A stretch of DNA of 64,000 bases from Affinirhizobium straminoryzae. Its GTDB lineage: Bacteria; Pseudomonadota; Alphaproteobacteria; Rhizobiales; Rhizobiaceae. Numbering within the stretch: position 1 is the stretch's first letter; each line of letters begins with the position of its first letter. The stretch lies in contig NZ_VJMG01000003.1 in NCBI RefSeq assembly GCF_007004135.1, positions 62,001-126,000 of the forward strand. Direction: 5' to 3'. This document shows positions 1 to 8,786 of the stretch, in pieces. The translations under genes were made by a program, and so were the position numbers. Below the pieces are notes generated by a model. It was not told where the DNA came from. It worked only from the letters and a program-made list of their open reading frames with translations, and did no database searches.

Positions 1-869
1 TTGCTTTCGCCACCACCACCGGGGTTCATCATTTCCTGCTCCACGGCGTCGATCGAGGGACGCTCGTAGCCGGAAATCGTCTTGCGGCCATATTCCAGCG
101 CCACCTGCGGCACGGAGCCGTTCATGTAGGCGATCAGGGTCTGCTTCACGACGATGTAGAGACGATGCTGCTTGTTGCGGACGATCTTGATCTGCGAGCA
201 GAGCGGGCTGACCACGCAATAGGACAGGAAGATGCCGAGCATGGTGCCGACGAGCGCCGCGCCGATCAGGCCGCCAAGCACTTCCGGCGATTCGTTGATC
301 TTGGCCATGGCCTTGATGACGCCGAGCACGGCGGCGACGATACCGATCGCCGGGAAGGCATCGCCCATCGTCGCCATGGCGTCATAGGCCTTCATCTTGT
401 CGTGCAGGATGGTCTCAAGCTCCTCGTCCATCAGCGCCTCGATCTCGTGGCTGCGCGCATTGCCGATGATGATCAGGCGTACATAGTCGCAGATGAAGGA
501 GGTCAGTTCCTTGTTCTTCAGCACCGTCGGGGCCGCGAGGAAGATCGTGGATTCATCCGGGTTGTCGATATGGGCCTCGATCTCGTTGCGAGACTTGGTG
601 CGCAGGTCGCGCATCAGCGAGTAGAGCACGCCGAGAACATCGAGATAGTTACGTTCCTTGGGAACGGCATATTTGAAGGCTTCGCCGAGCGCCTTGCCGG
701 CATCCTTCACAGTTTTCATGGGGTTGGCCATGACGAAGCCGCCAAGGCCTGCACCGCCGATAATCACGAGTTCGAAGGGCTGTATCAGCGCCTCGATGTG
801 ACCGCCCATCGCCATGAAGCCGCCGAGGATGCAGCCAAGTGTGATCACAAATCCGATAATGATGGTCAT
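1..869 (-). CDS. motA: Flagellar motor stator protein MotA (3' end cut by window edge)
   Basis: Minus-strand frame starting at the CAT at 867-869 reads [20 protein letters not shown] and continues for 289 codons to the window edge, so only the last few residues are missing (the usual rhizobial length is about 290). MotA is the inner-membrane stator subunit that with MotB conducts protons to drive the flagellar motor. Visible features are the N-terminal hydrophobic helices, a long charged cytoplasmic loop containing [14 protein letters not shown], and the last two membrane segments with [20 protein letters not shown]. It diverges from flgF; a copy of the shared flagellar upstream motif lies at 904-923 pointing toward it. 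A plus-strand ORF over the same bases is its shadow. Confidence 0.95.
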   Translation of the reverse strand, partial: MTIIIGFVITLGCILGGFMAMGGHIEALIQPFELVIIGGAGLGGFVMANPMKTVKDAGKALGEAFKYAVPKERNYLDVLGVLYSLMRDLRTKSRNEIEAHIDNPDESTIFLAAPTVLKNKELTSFICDYVRLIIIGNARSHEIEALMDEELETILHDKMKAYDAMATMGDAFPAIGIVAAVLGVIKAMAKINESPEVLGGLIGAALVGTMLGIFLSYCVVSPLCSQIKIVRNKQHRLYIVVKQTLIAYMNGSVPQVALEYGRKTISGYERPSIDAVEQEMMNPGGGGES

Positions 870-903
870 CGCGTGCCCGTGCCGTCGTTGTAACAGGTGT
901 CGG

Positions 904-923
904 AATAGAGGGCGTGGCTTGCG
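904..923 (-). promoter_or_regulatory. Shared flagellar upstream motif, motA copy
   Basis: On the minus strand the sequence reads CGCAAG, eight bases, then TCTATT, ending 35 bases before the motA start. It matches the CGCAAG-N8-(C/T)CTA(A/G)G element found upstream of six other genes here; the last two positions deviate. The role (activator site or part of a promoter) is inferred only from recurrence. Confidence 0.5.
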
Positions 924-974
924 TGAGGCTGGGTTCGGGTGCCGTGCTGGGGCATCCCGAAGCAAACAGTTTCG

Positions 975-995
975 CGCAAGTCTGCCTTCCTAAGG
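975..995 (+). promoter_or_regulatory. Shared flagellar upstream motif, flgF copy
   Basis: CGCAAG, eight bases, CCTAAGG, about 105 bases upstream of the flgF start. Together with the minus-strand copy at 904-923 it forms a divergent pair serving motA and flgF. The 870-1100 intergenic region holds nothing else recognisable. Confidence 0.6.
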
Positions 996-1100
996 TCCGC
1001 TGCATCGGGGAGGCATCATCCCCTCTCTTCCTGGTGGAGGGGCGCCCGTCATGGGCCGTGCCTTCGCATCGACTGGTAAAGTGACACGGAGGCAGATGAC

Positions 1101-1835
1101 ATGCAGTCCGGATTGTATGTGGGCATTTCGTCGCAAATCGCACTCGAGCGGCGGCTGAACACGATCGCCGACAATATGGCCAACATGAATACGGTCGGCT
1201 TTCGCGCGACCGAAGTCAAGTTCGACGAGGTGTTGAGCAACACCCGCAACGACCTGAACGCCAAGGTGGCCTTCGTTTCGCAGGGCAACGACTATCTCTC
1301 CACGCGCAGCGGCGCGCTGGAGCGCACCGGCAATCCGCTGGATTTCGCCATCAAAGGCGATGCCTGGTTTTCCATCAGCACGCCGGCCGGCCGGGTTCTG
1401 ACCCGTGACGGGCGCTTTACCATGAAGGAAACCGGCGAACTGGTCTCCGAGCGTGGCTATCCGGTGCTCGATGCCGGCGGCGCTCCGATCCAGCTCAACC
1501 GCGCCGGCGGGCCGCCGGAAGTGGGCGCCGATGGCCGCATCACCCAGGATGGCCGTCCGGTCGCCACGCTTGGCGTCTTCAACGCCGACATTTCCAAGGG
1601 CTTCCTGCGCTACGAGAATTCCGGGGTGATCCCGGTCGATCAACCGCAGCCGGTGGTCGATGCCTTCAATGTCGGCGTATCCCAGGGCTATCTGGAGCAG
1701 TCCAACGTCAATGGCATCGGTCAGATGACGCAGCTCATTCAGGTCAACCGTGCCTTCGAGGGCATCTCGGCCATGATGCGCGACACCGAACAGAGCTTCG
1801 GCGAGGCGATCAAGACGCTCGGCGGCTCGCGCTGA
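1101..1835 (+). CDS. flgF: Flagellar basal-body proximal rod protein FlgF
   Basis: 244 residues, normal for FlgF. The N-terminus MQSGLYVGISSQIALERRL followed by DNMANMNTVGF is the rod/hook family signature (the ANNIAN-type motif), and the C-terminal NVNGIGQMTQLIQVNRAFEG helix is the matching conserved end of rod proteins. FlgF is a periplasmic rod subunit exported by the flagellar type III system, located between the MS ring and the FlgG distal rod. It is the first gene of the long plus-strand operon. A 19-base gap separates it from fliI, and GAGGGGTAGGAC before the fliI ATG provides that gene's ribosome site. Confidence 0.95.
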   Translation: MQSGLYVGISSQIALERRLNTIADNMANMNTVGFRATEVKFDEVLSNTRNDLNAKVAFVSQGNDYLSTRSGALERTGNPLDFAIKGDAWFSISTPAGRVLTRDGRFTMKETGELVSERGYPVLDAGGAPIQLNRAGGPPEVGADGRITQDGRPVATLGVFNADISKGFLRYENSGVIPVDQPQPVVDAFNVGVSQGYLEQSNVNGIGQMTQLIQVNRAFEGISAMMRDTEQSFGEAIKTLGGSR

Positions 1836-1853
1836 GCGCCTGAGGGGTAGGAC

Positions 1854-3242
1854 ATGGAAATCAACCCGGCTGAAACGGCCACCGTCGGCAAGCTGTCCCA
1901 CATGGCCGACCTCGTGCGGCGCTTTGCCGATCCGGGTGTCGCCATTGCTCCCGGCGGACGTGTGCGCACCATCGCGGCTGGTCACTATACGGTGGCCGGC
2001 CTTTCCCGCCATGTGCGGCTTGGCGAGTTCGTGGCCCATCGCAGTGCGACCGGCATTCATCTCGGGGAGGTGGTCCGCGTCGAGCCCGATCTCGTCTATG
2101 TCTGTCCGATCGAGCCGGGTGAACCGATCGGCATCGGCGACGTGGTCATCCGCAAGGGCGCCTTCCGGGTGGCACCCGACGACAGCTGGTGCGGCCGCAC
2201 GATCAGTGCGCTCGGCGAGCCGATCGACGGCAAGGGGCCGCTGCGCAACGGGCTGAAGAAGCGCTCCATCTCCAACACCGCGCCGCCGTCCATGACCAGA
2301 CGGCGCGTCGAGACCGGCTTTCGCACCGGCGTGCGCGCCATCGATATCTTCGCGCCGCTGTGTCTTGGCCAGCGTCTCGGCATCTTCGCCGGTTCCGGCG
2401 TCGGCAAGTCGACGCTTCTGTCGATGCTGGCGCGGGCCGACGCCTTCGACAAGGTGGTGATCTCGCTTGTCGGCGAACGTGGTCGCGAAGTGCGTGAATT
2501 CATTGAGGATACGCTTGGCGACAACATGGCGAAATCCATCGCGATCGTTGCCACAAGCGACGAAAGCCCGATGCTGCGCAAGATGGCGCCGCTCGTCGGC
2601 ATCACCATTGCCGAGCATTTCCGCGACAAGGGAGAGAATGTTCTCTTCATCGCCGATAGCGTGACCCGCTTTGCCCATGCGATCCGCGAGGTGGCGGTGG
2701 CTTCCGGCGAGCCACCGATCGCCCGCGGCTACCCCGCTTCTGTCTTTACCGAGCTGCCGCGGCTTCTGGAGCGTTGCGGTCCTGGCGCCGAGGGCACCGG
2801 CACGATCACCGCGATCATCTCGATCCTCGTCGACGGCGACAATCACAACGACCCGATCGCCGATTCCGCCCGTGGCATTCTCGATGGTCATATCGTGCTT
2901 GAACGCAGCCTGGCGGAGGAGGGGCGCTATCCGCCGATCAATCCGCTGTCCTCCATCTCGCGTCTCGCCCGCAAGGCCTGGACCGGGGACCAGGAAAAGC
3001 TGGTATCGCGGTTGAAGGCGCTGATCCACCGCTACGAGGAAACGCGAGATCTGCGCCTGATCGGGGGCTACCGCGCTGGCAGCGATCCCGATCTCGACAT
3101 GGCCATCAAGCAGGTGCCGGTCATCTACGACGTGCTGAAGCAGACCCCCGGCGAACCGCCTGCGGCCGATTCCTATGCCGATCTTGCTGCGGCCCTCAGG
3201 GCCGGTCAGGCGCAGCCGGCCGCCAACATGCGACGAGGATAA
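1854..3242 (+). CDS. fliI: Flagellum-specific export ATPase FliI
   Basis: 462 residues, usual for FliI. Walker A AGSGVGKST lies around residues 178-186 and the Walker B region is ENVLFIADSVTRFA; the F1-ATPase-type segment GYPASVFTELPRLLERCGPG follows. FliI is the cytoplasmic hexameric ATPase that energises unfolding and delivery of rod, hook and filament subunits to the FlhA export gate. It sits between flgF and a gene for a small membrane protein with only three bases between coding regions, indicating one operon. An 890-residue open frame on the opposite strand across flgF, fliI and the next gene is treated as a codon-bias shadow. Confidence 0.97.
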   Translation: MEINPAETATVGKLSHMADLVRRFADPGVAIAPGGRVRTIAAGHYTVAGLSRHVRLGEFVAHRSATGIHLGEVVRVEPDLVYVCPIEPGEPIGIGDVVIRKGAFRVAPDDSWCGRTISALGEPIDGKGPLRNGLKKRSISNTAPPSMTRRRVETGFRTGVRAIDIFAPLCLGQRLGIFAGSGVGKSTLLSMLARADAFDKVVISLVGERGREVREFIEDTLGDNMAKSIAIVATSDESPMLRKMAPLVGITIAEHFRDKGENVLFIADSVTRFAHAIREVAVASGEPPIARGYPASVFTELPRLLERCGPGAEGTGTITAIISILVDGDNHNDPIADSARGILDGHIVLERSLAEEGRYPPINPLSSISRLARKAWTGDQEKLVSRLKALIHRYEETRDLRLIGGYRAGSDPDLDMAIKQVPVIYDVLKQTPGEPPAADSYADLAAALRAGQAQPAANMRRG

Positions 3243-3245
3243 ACC

Positions 3246-3836
3246 ATGCACGATCTCGACGACGACGACGTTCCGTCGCATCCTCGCGCTGGCGGCGGAT
3301 CTGCCCCGGGATCGTCCGGGCGGGGGGACCGGCTGCTTGCGGGCGCCGGCATCCTGCTGGCGGTCGCCTCGGCTGCCTTTCCCTGGTACGTCTTCTTCAA
3401 TCAGGACAAGTTCGGCATCCGCGTCTCGCCGATCGGCTGGACGCGCGACCTGCCGGAAGGGCCGCCGCGTCCGGTCTTCAGCGTTTCGCCGCTCGCCATG
3501 GTCGACAATGACAGCACCACAACGCCGCCTGACACACCACTCGATCCGATCGATACGCTGACGACGGCCACCACGGCCGCACCCGGACGTCCCGGTGACA
3601 AACAGGACGAGGAAGGCAGGGACCAGCCCTTCCCGGGCGGCAACAGCTTCAAGCTGATGCATGTCGCAAACGGTCGCGCCCTCATCCAGGACAAGGGCGG
3701 CCTGTACATCGTCCGCGTCGGCTCCGTGCTGCCCGACGACAGCCGGCTTGCCAGCATTGAAAAACGTGACGGCCGCTGGGTGATCATCACCTCCAAGGGG
3801 ACGCTTTACGACGAAACGACGGGCGCGGCCCGCTGA
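3246..3836 (+). CDS. Unknown single-pass membrane protein of the flagellar operon
   Basis: 196 residues, no family recognised. It has an acidic N-terminus (DLDDDD), a glycine/serine linker, then one likely membrane segment around residues 32-53 (LLAGAGILLAVASAAFPWYV), a Thr/Pro/Asp-rich stretch, and a C-terminal half ending in a compact beta-looking domain (NGRALIQDKGGLYIVRVGSVLPDDSRLASIEKRDG spans its core). Its position between fliI and flgB with three bases after fliI makes a flagellar role very likely; a conserved gene of unknown function at this place is a feature of rhizobial flagellar clusters as I remember them. A role in rod or export assembly is only inference. Confidence 0.75.
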   Translation: MHDLDDDDVPSHPRAGGGSAPGSSGRGDRLLAGAGILLAVASAAFPWYVFFNQDKFGIRVSPIGWTRDLPEGPPRPVFSVSPLAMVDNDSTTTPPDTPLDPIDTLTTATTAAPGRPGDKQDEEGRDQPFPGGNSFKLMHVANGRALIQDKGGLYIVRVGSVLPDDSRLASIEKRDGRWVIITSKGTLYDETTGAAR

Positions 3837-3856
3837 GGCCGCCTTCGCAAGTCTGA

Positions 3857-3876
3857 CGCAAGATTACGCGCCTAGG
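3857..3876 (+). promoter_or_regulatory. Shared flagellar upstream motif, flgB copy
   Basis: CGCAAG, eight bases, CCTAGG, ending 27 bases before the flgB ATG. A second CGCAAG starts 11 bases earlier (3846), so the left half-site is directly repeated one helical turn apart. This suggests an internal promoter or activator site starting a second transcript at flgB. Confidence 0.6.
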
Positions 3877-3903
3877 CTCTGACCAGAAAATGGAGAGAAG
3901 CCT

Positions 3904-4296
3904 ATGCAACCCATCCAATTGTTCGATCTGGCCTCGCGCCAAGCCGAATGGCTGTCGGTGCGCCAGGAGGTCGTTGCCGGCAATATCGCCAATGCCAGTA
4001 CGCCGCACTACAAGGCAAAGGACGTCACGCCCTTCGCCGCCGTGCTCAATTCCTCCGGCCTCACCATGGCCCGCACGCAGCCCGGCCACCTCTCCGGCAC
4101 CTCGGTCAGCAGCCGCATCGATGTGAACGTGGAAGAGGAACAGCTGAACAATGAAATCGGCGAGCAGGAATCGGGCAACACGGTCTCCCTTGCCCAGGAG
4201 CTTTCCAAGACCGGCGAGATCAAGCGCCAGTACGACCTGAGCACCAATCTCGTGAAGTCCTTCCATCGCATGATGCTGATGACAGTGAAGAGGTAG
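3904..4296 (+). CDS. flgB: Flagellar basal-body rod protein FlgB
   Basis: 130 residues. The family pattern is clear: [20 protein letters not shown] then [14 protein letters not shown] near the N-terminus and a C-terminal helix ending [19 protein letters not shown]. FlgB is the proximal rod subunit adjacent to FliE and the MS ring. A GGAG element eight bases before the ATG supports this start. It is followed after seven bases by flgC, the usual flgB-flgC-fliE order. Confidence 0.95.
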   Translation: MQPIQLFDLASRQAEWLSVRQEVVAGNIANASTPHYKAKDVTPFAAVLNSSGLTMARTQPGHLSGTSVSSRIDVNVEEEQLNNEIGEQESGNTVSLAQELSKTGEIKRQYDLSTNLVKSFHRMMLMTVKR

Positions 4297-4303
4297 AACC
4301 ATC

Positions 4304-4723
4304 ATGGATCCGCTTTCAGCCGCTTCCAAAATTGCAAGTTCCGGCCTGGAGGCGCAGGCCACCCGCCTGCGCATCGTCTCGGAAAACATTGCCAATGCCC
4401 GTTCCACCGGCGACACGCCGGGCGCCGATCCCTACCGTCGCAAGACGATCACCTTCGGCGCCGAGCTCGACAAGGCGTCGGGCGCGGAAGTTGTCGGCGT
4501 CAAGAAGCTCGGCACCGACCAGTCGAAGTTCATCGAGGAATATGATCCGGGCAACCCGGCAGCGGACGAGCGCGGCATGGTCAAGATGCCGAACGTCAAC
4601 ATGCTCATCGAGATGGCCGACATGCGGGAAGCAAACCGCACCTACGACGCCAATCTCCAGACCATCAAGCAGACGCGCGAACTCGTTTCCGCGACGATCG
4701 ACCTTCTGAAGGCCTCCCAATGA
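4304..4723 (+). CDS. flgC: Flagellar basal-body rod protein FlgC
   Basis: 139 residues, typical FlgC length. [19 protein letters not shown] followed by [18 protein letters not shown] gives the rod-family N-terminal motif, the middle holds [10 protein letters not shown], and the C-terminus has [20 protein letters not shown], the conserved rod C-terminal helix. It polymerises in the proximal rod with FlgB and FlgF. Its stop overlaps the start of fliE by four bases (ATGA). Confidence 0.95.
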   Translation: MDPLSAASKIASSGLEAQATRLRIVSENIANARSTGDTPGADPYRRKTITFGAELDKASGAEVVGVKKLGTDQSKFIEEYDPGNPAADERGMVKMPNVNMLIEMADMREANRTYDANLQTIKQTRELVSATIDLLKASQ

Positions 4724-5058
4724 TCGACAGTGTTCAGTCCGCCAGCGCGCTTTCGCTGACCCGCAACCTCGGCGCCACTGCCAGCGAAAGCAGCCTCGGT
4801 GCCGGCCTGACCGGCCAGGCTTCGGAAGCCGCAAGGCAGGCGCTCAGCTTCGCCAGCGTGATGGGCGACATGGCAAGCGGGGCCGTCACCGACCTGAAGC
4901 AGGCCGAAGTGAAGTCCTTCGAGGGCATCCAGGGCAAGGCCAATACCCGCGAGGTCGTGGATGCGGTCATGCAGGCGGAGCAGTCGCTCCAGACGGCGAT
5001 CGCGTTCCGCGACAAGATCGTCAACGCCTATCTCGAAATCACGAAAATCCAGATCTAA
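4720..5058 (+). CDS. fliE: Flagellar hook-basal body complex protein FliE
   Basis: 112 residues. The C-terminal half carries the FliE pattern: [14 protein letters not shown] text appears as [19 protein letters not shown] followed by [16 protein letters not shown] at the very end. FliE joins the MS ring (FliF) to the rod and is the first export substrate. The start overlaps the flgC stop. The N-terminal Ser/Ala/Leu-rich part is poorly conserved in this family and does not help to fix the start. Confidence 0.93.
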   Translation: MIDSVQSASALSLTRNLGATASESSLGAGLTGQASEAARQALSFASVMGDMASGAVTDLKQAEVKSFEGIQGKANTREVVDAVMQAEQSLQTAIAFRDKIVNAYLEITKIQI

Positions 5059-5076
5059 CGGCTTGAGGACGAAGAC

Positions 5077-5865
5077 ATGAGAGCGCTTTCCGTCGCCGCG
5101 ACGGGCATGGATGCCCAGCAGACCAATCTCGAGGTCATTGCGAACAACATCGCCAATATCAACACCACCGGCTACAAGCGCGCCCGCGCCGAATTCTCGG
5201 ATCTGCTCTACCAGACCGAGCGTGCCCAGGGCGTTCCGAACCGCGCCAACCAGGCGATCGTGCCGGAAGGCGCCAATATCGGCCTCGGCGTCCAGACCTC
5301 TGCCGTGCGCAACATCCATACCCAGGGTCAGCTGACCCAGACCCAGAACGACCTCGACATGGCCGTCGTCGGTCGCGGCTGGTTCCAGGTCCAGTCGCCG
5401 GATGGTACGACGCTCTACAGCCGCGCCGGTTCCTTCAACACCAATGCCAATGGCGAGCTGGTGACGATCGACGGCTATGCCGTCGTGCCAAACATCACCT
5501 TCCCCGCCAACGTCACCGAAACGGTGATCAGCCGCAGCGGCCAGGTCAGCGTGCGCATCGGCAATGCCTCGACCTTCACGCAGGTGGGCCAGCTGACCAT
5601 CGCCAACTTTGCCAACGAAGCCGGCTTGAAGCCGCTCGGTGACAACCTGTTCCAGGAAACGGCCGCTTCGGGCACCGCCACGGTGGCGGCGCCTGATGAT
5701 CCGGGCTTCGGTTACCTGAAACAAGGCTATCTGGAAGCCTCCAACGTCGACGCCGTCAAGGAAATCACCGACCTCATCTCCGCCCAGCGCGCCTACGAGA
5801 TGAATTCGAAGGTGATCACCACCGCAGACGAAATGGCATCGATCGTCAGCAAGAACCTCAAGTAA
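5077..5865 (+). CDS. flgG: Flagellar basal-body distal rod protein FlgG
   Basis: 262 residues, exactly the usual FlgG size. It begins [20 protein letters not shown], followed by [18 protein letters not shown], the most canonical rod-family motif in the window; the C-terminus has [20 protein letters not shown]. FlgG forms the distal rod running through the P and L rings (FlgI and FlgH, encoded downstream). The gene lies in the operon 18 bases after fliE. Confidence 0.97.
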   Translation: MRALSVAATGMDAQQTNLEVIANNIANINTTGYKRARAEFSDLLYQTERAQGVPNRANQAIVPEGANIGLGVQTSAVRNIHTQGQLTQTQNDLDMAVVGRGWFQVQSPDGTTLYSRAGSFNTNANGELVTIDGYAVVPNITFPANVTETVISRSGQVSVRIGNASTFTQVGQLTIANFANEAGLKPLGDNLFQETAASGTATVAAPDDPGFGYLKQGYLEASNVDAVKEITDLISAQRAYEMNSKVITTADEMASIVSKNLK

Positions 5866-5883
5866 GGAAAAAGGGGTAGAGAC

Positions 5884-6366
5884 ATGATGTTTCGCCGGAC
5901 ATGCCGCAGAATGCCGCCGATCAGCGCGGCCTCGGTGCTGCTGGCCGCCCTGCTGGTGGCCGGCGGCGCGGCAGCCGATAAGGGCGTTGCCGTCGTGCCG
6001 ACGCAGATCATCTATCCCGGTCAGGAAATCCCGGCCTCCGCCCTCAAGGAGGTCGAGGTCACCAATCCGAACCTCGCGGAAGGCTATGCCACCCGCATCG
6101 ACGAGGTGGCCGGCATGATCAGCCAGCGCACGCTGCTGCCCGGCCGCACCATCCTGGTCGGCACCCTGCGCGCGCCCTTTGCGGTGAAGCGCGGCGCCAC
6201 CGTGCGCCTGACCTTCGCGGTTGGCAATCTCACCATTTCCGCGTCCGGCACGCCGCTTGAAAACGCTGCGGTGGGAGACGTCATCCGCGTGCGCAACCTC
6301 GATTCCGGCGTCACCGTGTCCGGCACCGTGATGGGCGACGGCTCCGTTCAGGTGATGGCAAAATGA
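5884..6366 (+). CDS. flgA: Flagella basal-body P-ring formation protein FlgA
   Basis: 160 residues with an N-terminal secretion signal (hydrophobic stretch SVLLAALLVAGGAAA). After it come IIYPGQEIPASALKEVEV and a SAF-like beta domain (RTLLPGRTILVGTLRAPFAV, KRGATVRLTFAVGNLTI), typical of FlgA. It is the periplasmic chaperone for assembly of the FlgI P ring. The protein lacks the longer N-terminal region of enterobacterial FlgA, which is common in rhizobia. The flgA stop overlaps the flgI start by four bases, fitting translational coupling of chaperone and client. Confidence 0.92.
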   Translation: MMFRRTCRRMPPISAASVLLAALLVAGGAAADKGVAVVPTQIIYPGQEIPASALKEVEVTNPNLAEGYATRIDEVAGMISQRTLLPGRTILVGTLRAPFAVKRGATVRLTFAVGNLTISASGTPLENAAVGDVIRVRNLDSGVTVSGTVMGDGSVQVMAK

Positions 6367-7475
6367 TCAAGAAACTCCTGTTCGCCACCGGTCTTCTTCT
6401 TGCCAGCCTGTCCGCTACCGGATCGGTCATGGCGGAATCGCGCATCAAGGACATCGCCTCGCTGCAGGCGGGCCGCGACAACCAGCTGATCGGCTATGGC
6501 CTGATCGTCGGCCTGCAGGGGACCGGCGACGGCTTGCGCTCCTCGCCGTTCACCGAGCAGTCCATGCGCGCCATGCTGCAGAATCTCGGCATCTCCACGC
6601 AGGGCGGCCAGTCTGGCTCCAAGAACACGGCAGCCGTCATGGTCACGGCCAATCTGCCGCCCTTTGCCAGCCCCGGCAGCCGCCTGGATGTGACGGTCAG
6701 CTCGCTCGGCGATTCGACGTCGCTGCGCGGCGGCACGCTGATCATGACTTCGCTCACCGGTGCAGACGGGCAGATCTATGCCGTGGCCCAGGGCTCCGTC
6801 GTCGTCTCCGGCTTTTCGGCACAGGGACAGGCGGCCTCCGTTACTGAAGGCGTCACCACCACCGGCCGCGTGCCGAACGGTGCCATCATCGAGCGCGAGC
6901 TGCCGTCCAAGTTCAAGGATTCGGTCAATCTGGTGCTGCAGCTGCGCAATCCGGATTTTTCCACTGCGGTGCGTATCGCAGATACCGTCAACAATTTTGC
7001 AAGCCAGCGTTACGGCGGCCCGATCGCGGAATCGCGCGATTCGCAGGAAGTGATCGTTCAGAAGCCGAAGATGGCCGATCTCGCCCGCCTGATGGCCGAG
7101 ATCGAAAACCTCGTGGTCGAAACCGATACGCCGGCCAAGGTGGTGGTCAACGAGCGCACGGGCACCATCGTCATCGGCGCGGACGTCAAGGTGTCGCGCG
7201 TGGCGGTCAGCTACGGAACGCTGACGGTGCAGGTGACCGAGACGCCCCAGATCGTGCAGCCGCAGCCCTTCTCCAATGGCGTGACCGCCGTGCAGCCGCA
7301 GACCGACATCAGCGTGATGAAGGCCGGCAGCAATGTCGCGATCCTCAATGGACCGGACCTGCGCAGCCTGGTGGCGGGCCTCAACAGCATCGGCGTGAAG
7401 CCGGACGGCATCATCGCCATCCTCCAGGGCATCAAGTCTGCCGGCGCCCTCCAGGCGGAGCTGGTGATCCAATGA
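6363..7475 (+). CDS. flgI: Flagellar P-ring protein FlgI
   Basis: 370 residues, normal length. A signal peptide (KKLLFATGLLLASLSATGS) precedes RIKDIASLQAGRDNQLIGYG, the conserved mature N-terminus. Further conserved stretches are NTAAVMVTANLPPFASPGSR and the C-terminal LVAGLNSIGVKPDGIIAILQ. FlgI builds the periplasmic ring around the rod in the peptidoglycan layer. Both ends overlap neighbours by four bases (flgA before, motE after). Confidence 0.97.
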   Translation: MIKKLLFATGLLLASLSATGSVMAESRIKDIASLQAGRDNQLIGYGLIVGLQGTGDGLRSSPFTEQSMRAMLQNLGISTQGGQSGSKNTAAVMVTANLPPFASPGSRLDVTVSSLGDSTSLRGGTLIMTSLTGADGQIYAVAQGSVVVSGFSAQGQAASVTEGVTTTGRVPNGAIIERELPSKFKDSVNLVLQLRNPDFSTAVRIADTVNNFASQRYGGPIAESRDSQEVIVQKPKMADLARLMAEIENLVVETDTPAKVVVNERTGTIVIGADVKVSRVAVSYGTLTVQVTETPQIVQPQPFSNGVTAVQPQTDISVMKAGSNVAILNGPDLRSLVAGLNSIGVKPDGIIAILQGIKSAGALQAELVIQ

Positions 7476-8047
7476 CGGGAACCGAGATGAAGGGCGATCG
7501 CGCCATGAACCCCATCATGCCGTGCCGGGCAAATGCAGTGCGCCCCGGCCTCTCGCTGAAGCTTCTGGCGGCAGCAACGGTGCTGCTTCTGGTGCCGCAG
7601 GTGAATGCCCAGCAGCAGGACCCGCGCCTGCCGACAACCACCTCGGAAGACATCCAGAAGTTCTGCACCAACATTGCCGATCCCGCCCGCGACCAGCGAT
7701 ACCTGCTGCAGAAGCAGGAGCTTGAGAAGCTGCAGGGCGAGGTGGATTCCCGCATCAAGGTGCTCGAAACCCGCAAGGCGGAATACGAGGAATGGCTGAA
7801 GCGCCGCAATGATTTCCTTGACCGCGCCCAGGCCGGCCTCGTCGATGTCTACAAGACGATGAAGGCCGATGCCGCCGCGCCGCAGCTGCAGGAAATGCTG
7901 CCCGAGCTTGCCGCAGCCATCATCATGAAACTGCCGGCGCGCCAGTCGGGCCTGATCCTTGCCGAAATGGACCCGAAGAAGGCCGGGATCATCTCGATGA
8001 TCATTTCCAGCGCCGCTGACCCCAAGACCTCGAAGGACCGTTCATGA
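7472..8047 (+). CDS. motE: MotE, periplasmic chaperone-type motility protein
   Basis: 191 residues. An uncleaved or cleavable hydrophobic N-terminus (LKLLAAATVLLLVPQVNAQ) is followed by a charged coiled coil (QKQELEKLQGEVDSRIKVLE and onward) and a C-terminal MgtE-N/MotE-like segment with EMLPELAAAIIMKLPARQSG and LILAEMDPKKAGIISMIIS. In Sinorhizobium meliloti MotE, encoded between flgI and flgH as here, is reported to be a chaperone for the periplasmic motility protein MotC (motC is at 29073). The ATG at 7472 overlaps the flgI stop; an internal ATG at 7505 is an alternative start. Confidence 0.88.
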   Translation: MTGTEMKGDRAMNPIMPCRANAVRPGLSLKLLAAATVLLLVPQVNAQQQDPRLPTTTSEDIQKFCTNIADPARDQRYLLQKQELEKLQGEVDSRIKVLETRKAEYEEWLKRRNDFLDRAQAGLVDVYKTMKADAAAPQLQEMLPELAAAIIMKLPARQSGLILAEMDPKKAGIISMIISSAADPKTSKDRS

Positions 8048-8754
8048 CGAAGCGCGCACCCGCCCTGCTGGCCGTTCTGCTGCTTGCCGGCTGCCAGAGC
8101 CAGACCCTCAAGGAAATCGGCAATGCGCCGGCCATGAGCCCGATCGGCAGTGGCCTGCAATATGCGCAGACGCCGCAGATGGGGCTCTATCCCAAGCAGC
8201 CGCGCCAGATGGCGAGCGGCTATTCGCTGTGGAGCGACAGTCAGGCGGCGCTGTTCAAGGATTCCCGTGCGTTGAACGTCGGCGACATCCTGACCGTCGA
8301 CATCCAGATCAACGACAAGGCGGATTTCGACAACGAGACCGACCGCAGCCGGACCAATTCGACCAATTTGAAATGGGATGCGACGGCGAGCTTTCTCGGC
8401 ATGAAGCCGAAGACCAACGGCGACATGGGCACCGATTCCGATACGTCCACCAAGGGCAAGGGCTCGACCAAGCGCTCCGAAAAACTGAACCTGCTGGTAG
8501 CCGCCGTGGTGACCGGTGTTCTGGAGAATGGCAACCTGCTGATCAGCGGCTCGCAGGAAGTGCGCGTCAACCACGAGATCCGCATCCTGAACGTGGCCGG
8601 TATCGTGCGCCCGCAGGATGTCAACGCCAAGAACACCATCTCCTATGACAAGATTGCCGAAGCCCGCATTTCCTATGGTGGCCGCGGTCGCCTGATGGAA
8701 GTGCAGCAACCGCCGGTCGGCCAGCAGGTCGTCGATCTGTTCTCGCCCTTCTGA
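8044..8754 (+). CDS. flgH: Flagellar L-ring lipoprotein FlgH
   Basis: 236 residues. The signal peptide ends in the lipobox LLLAGC with Cys17 as lipidation site, so the mature protein is anchored in the outer membrane. The family core is clear: LNVGDILTVDIQINDKADFD, ENGNLLISGSQEVRVNHE and IVRPQDVNAKNTISYDKIAE, ending VVDLFSPF. FlgH forms the L ring around the distal rod. Four-base overlap with motE. Confidence 0.97.
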   Translation: MTKRAPALLAVLLLAGCQSQTLKEIGNAPAMSPIGSGLQYAQTPQMGLYPKQPRQMASGYSLWSDSQAALFKDSRALNVGDILTVDIQINDKADFDNETDRSRTNSTNLKWDATASFLGMKPKTNGDMGTDSDTSTKGKGSTKRSEKLNLLVAAVVTGVLENGNLLISGSQEVRVNHEIRILNVAGIVRPQDVNAKNTISYDKIAEARISYGGRGRLMEVQQPPVGQQVVDLFSPF

Positions 8755-8786
8755 CGCGCGTCGCAGGCGAGGAAAGGACAGGAATC

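Noticed and set aside
165..893. Plus-strand open frame of 242 codons
   Set aside because: Lies antisense to motA, which is clear on the minus strand.
990..3662. 890-codon open frame on the minus strand across flgF, fliI and the next gene
   Set aside because: Composition is that of an antisense shadow (many Arg, His, Asp, Gly; no domain), and the plus strand holds three clear flagellar genes.
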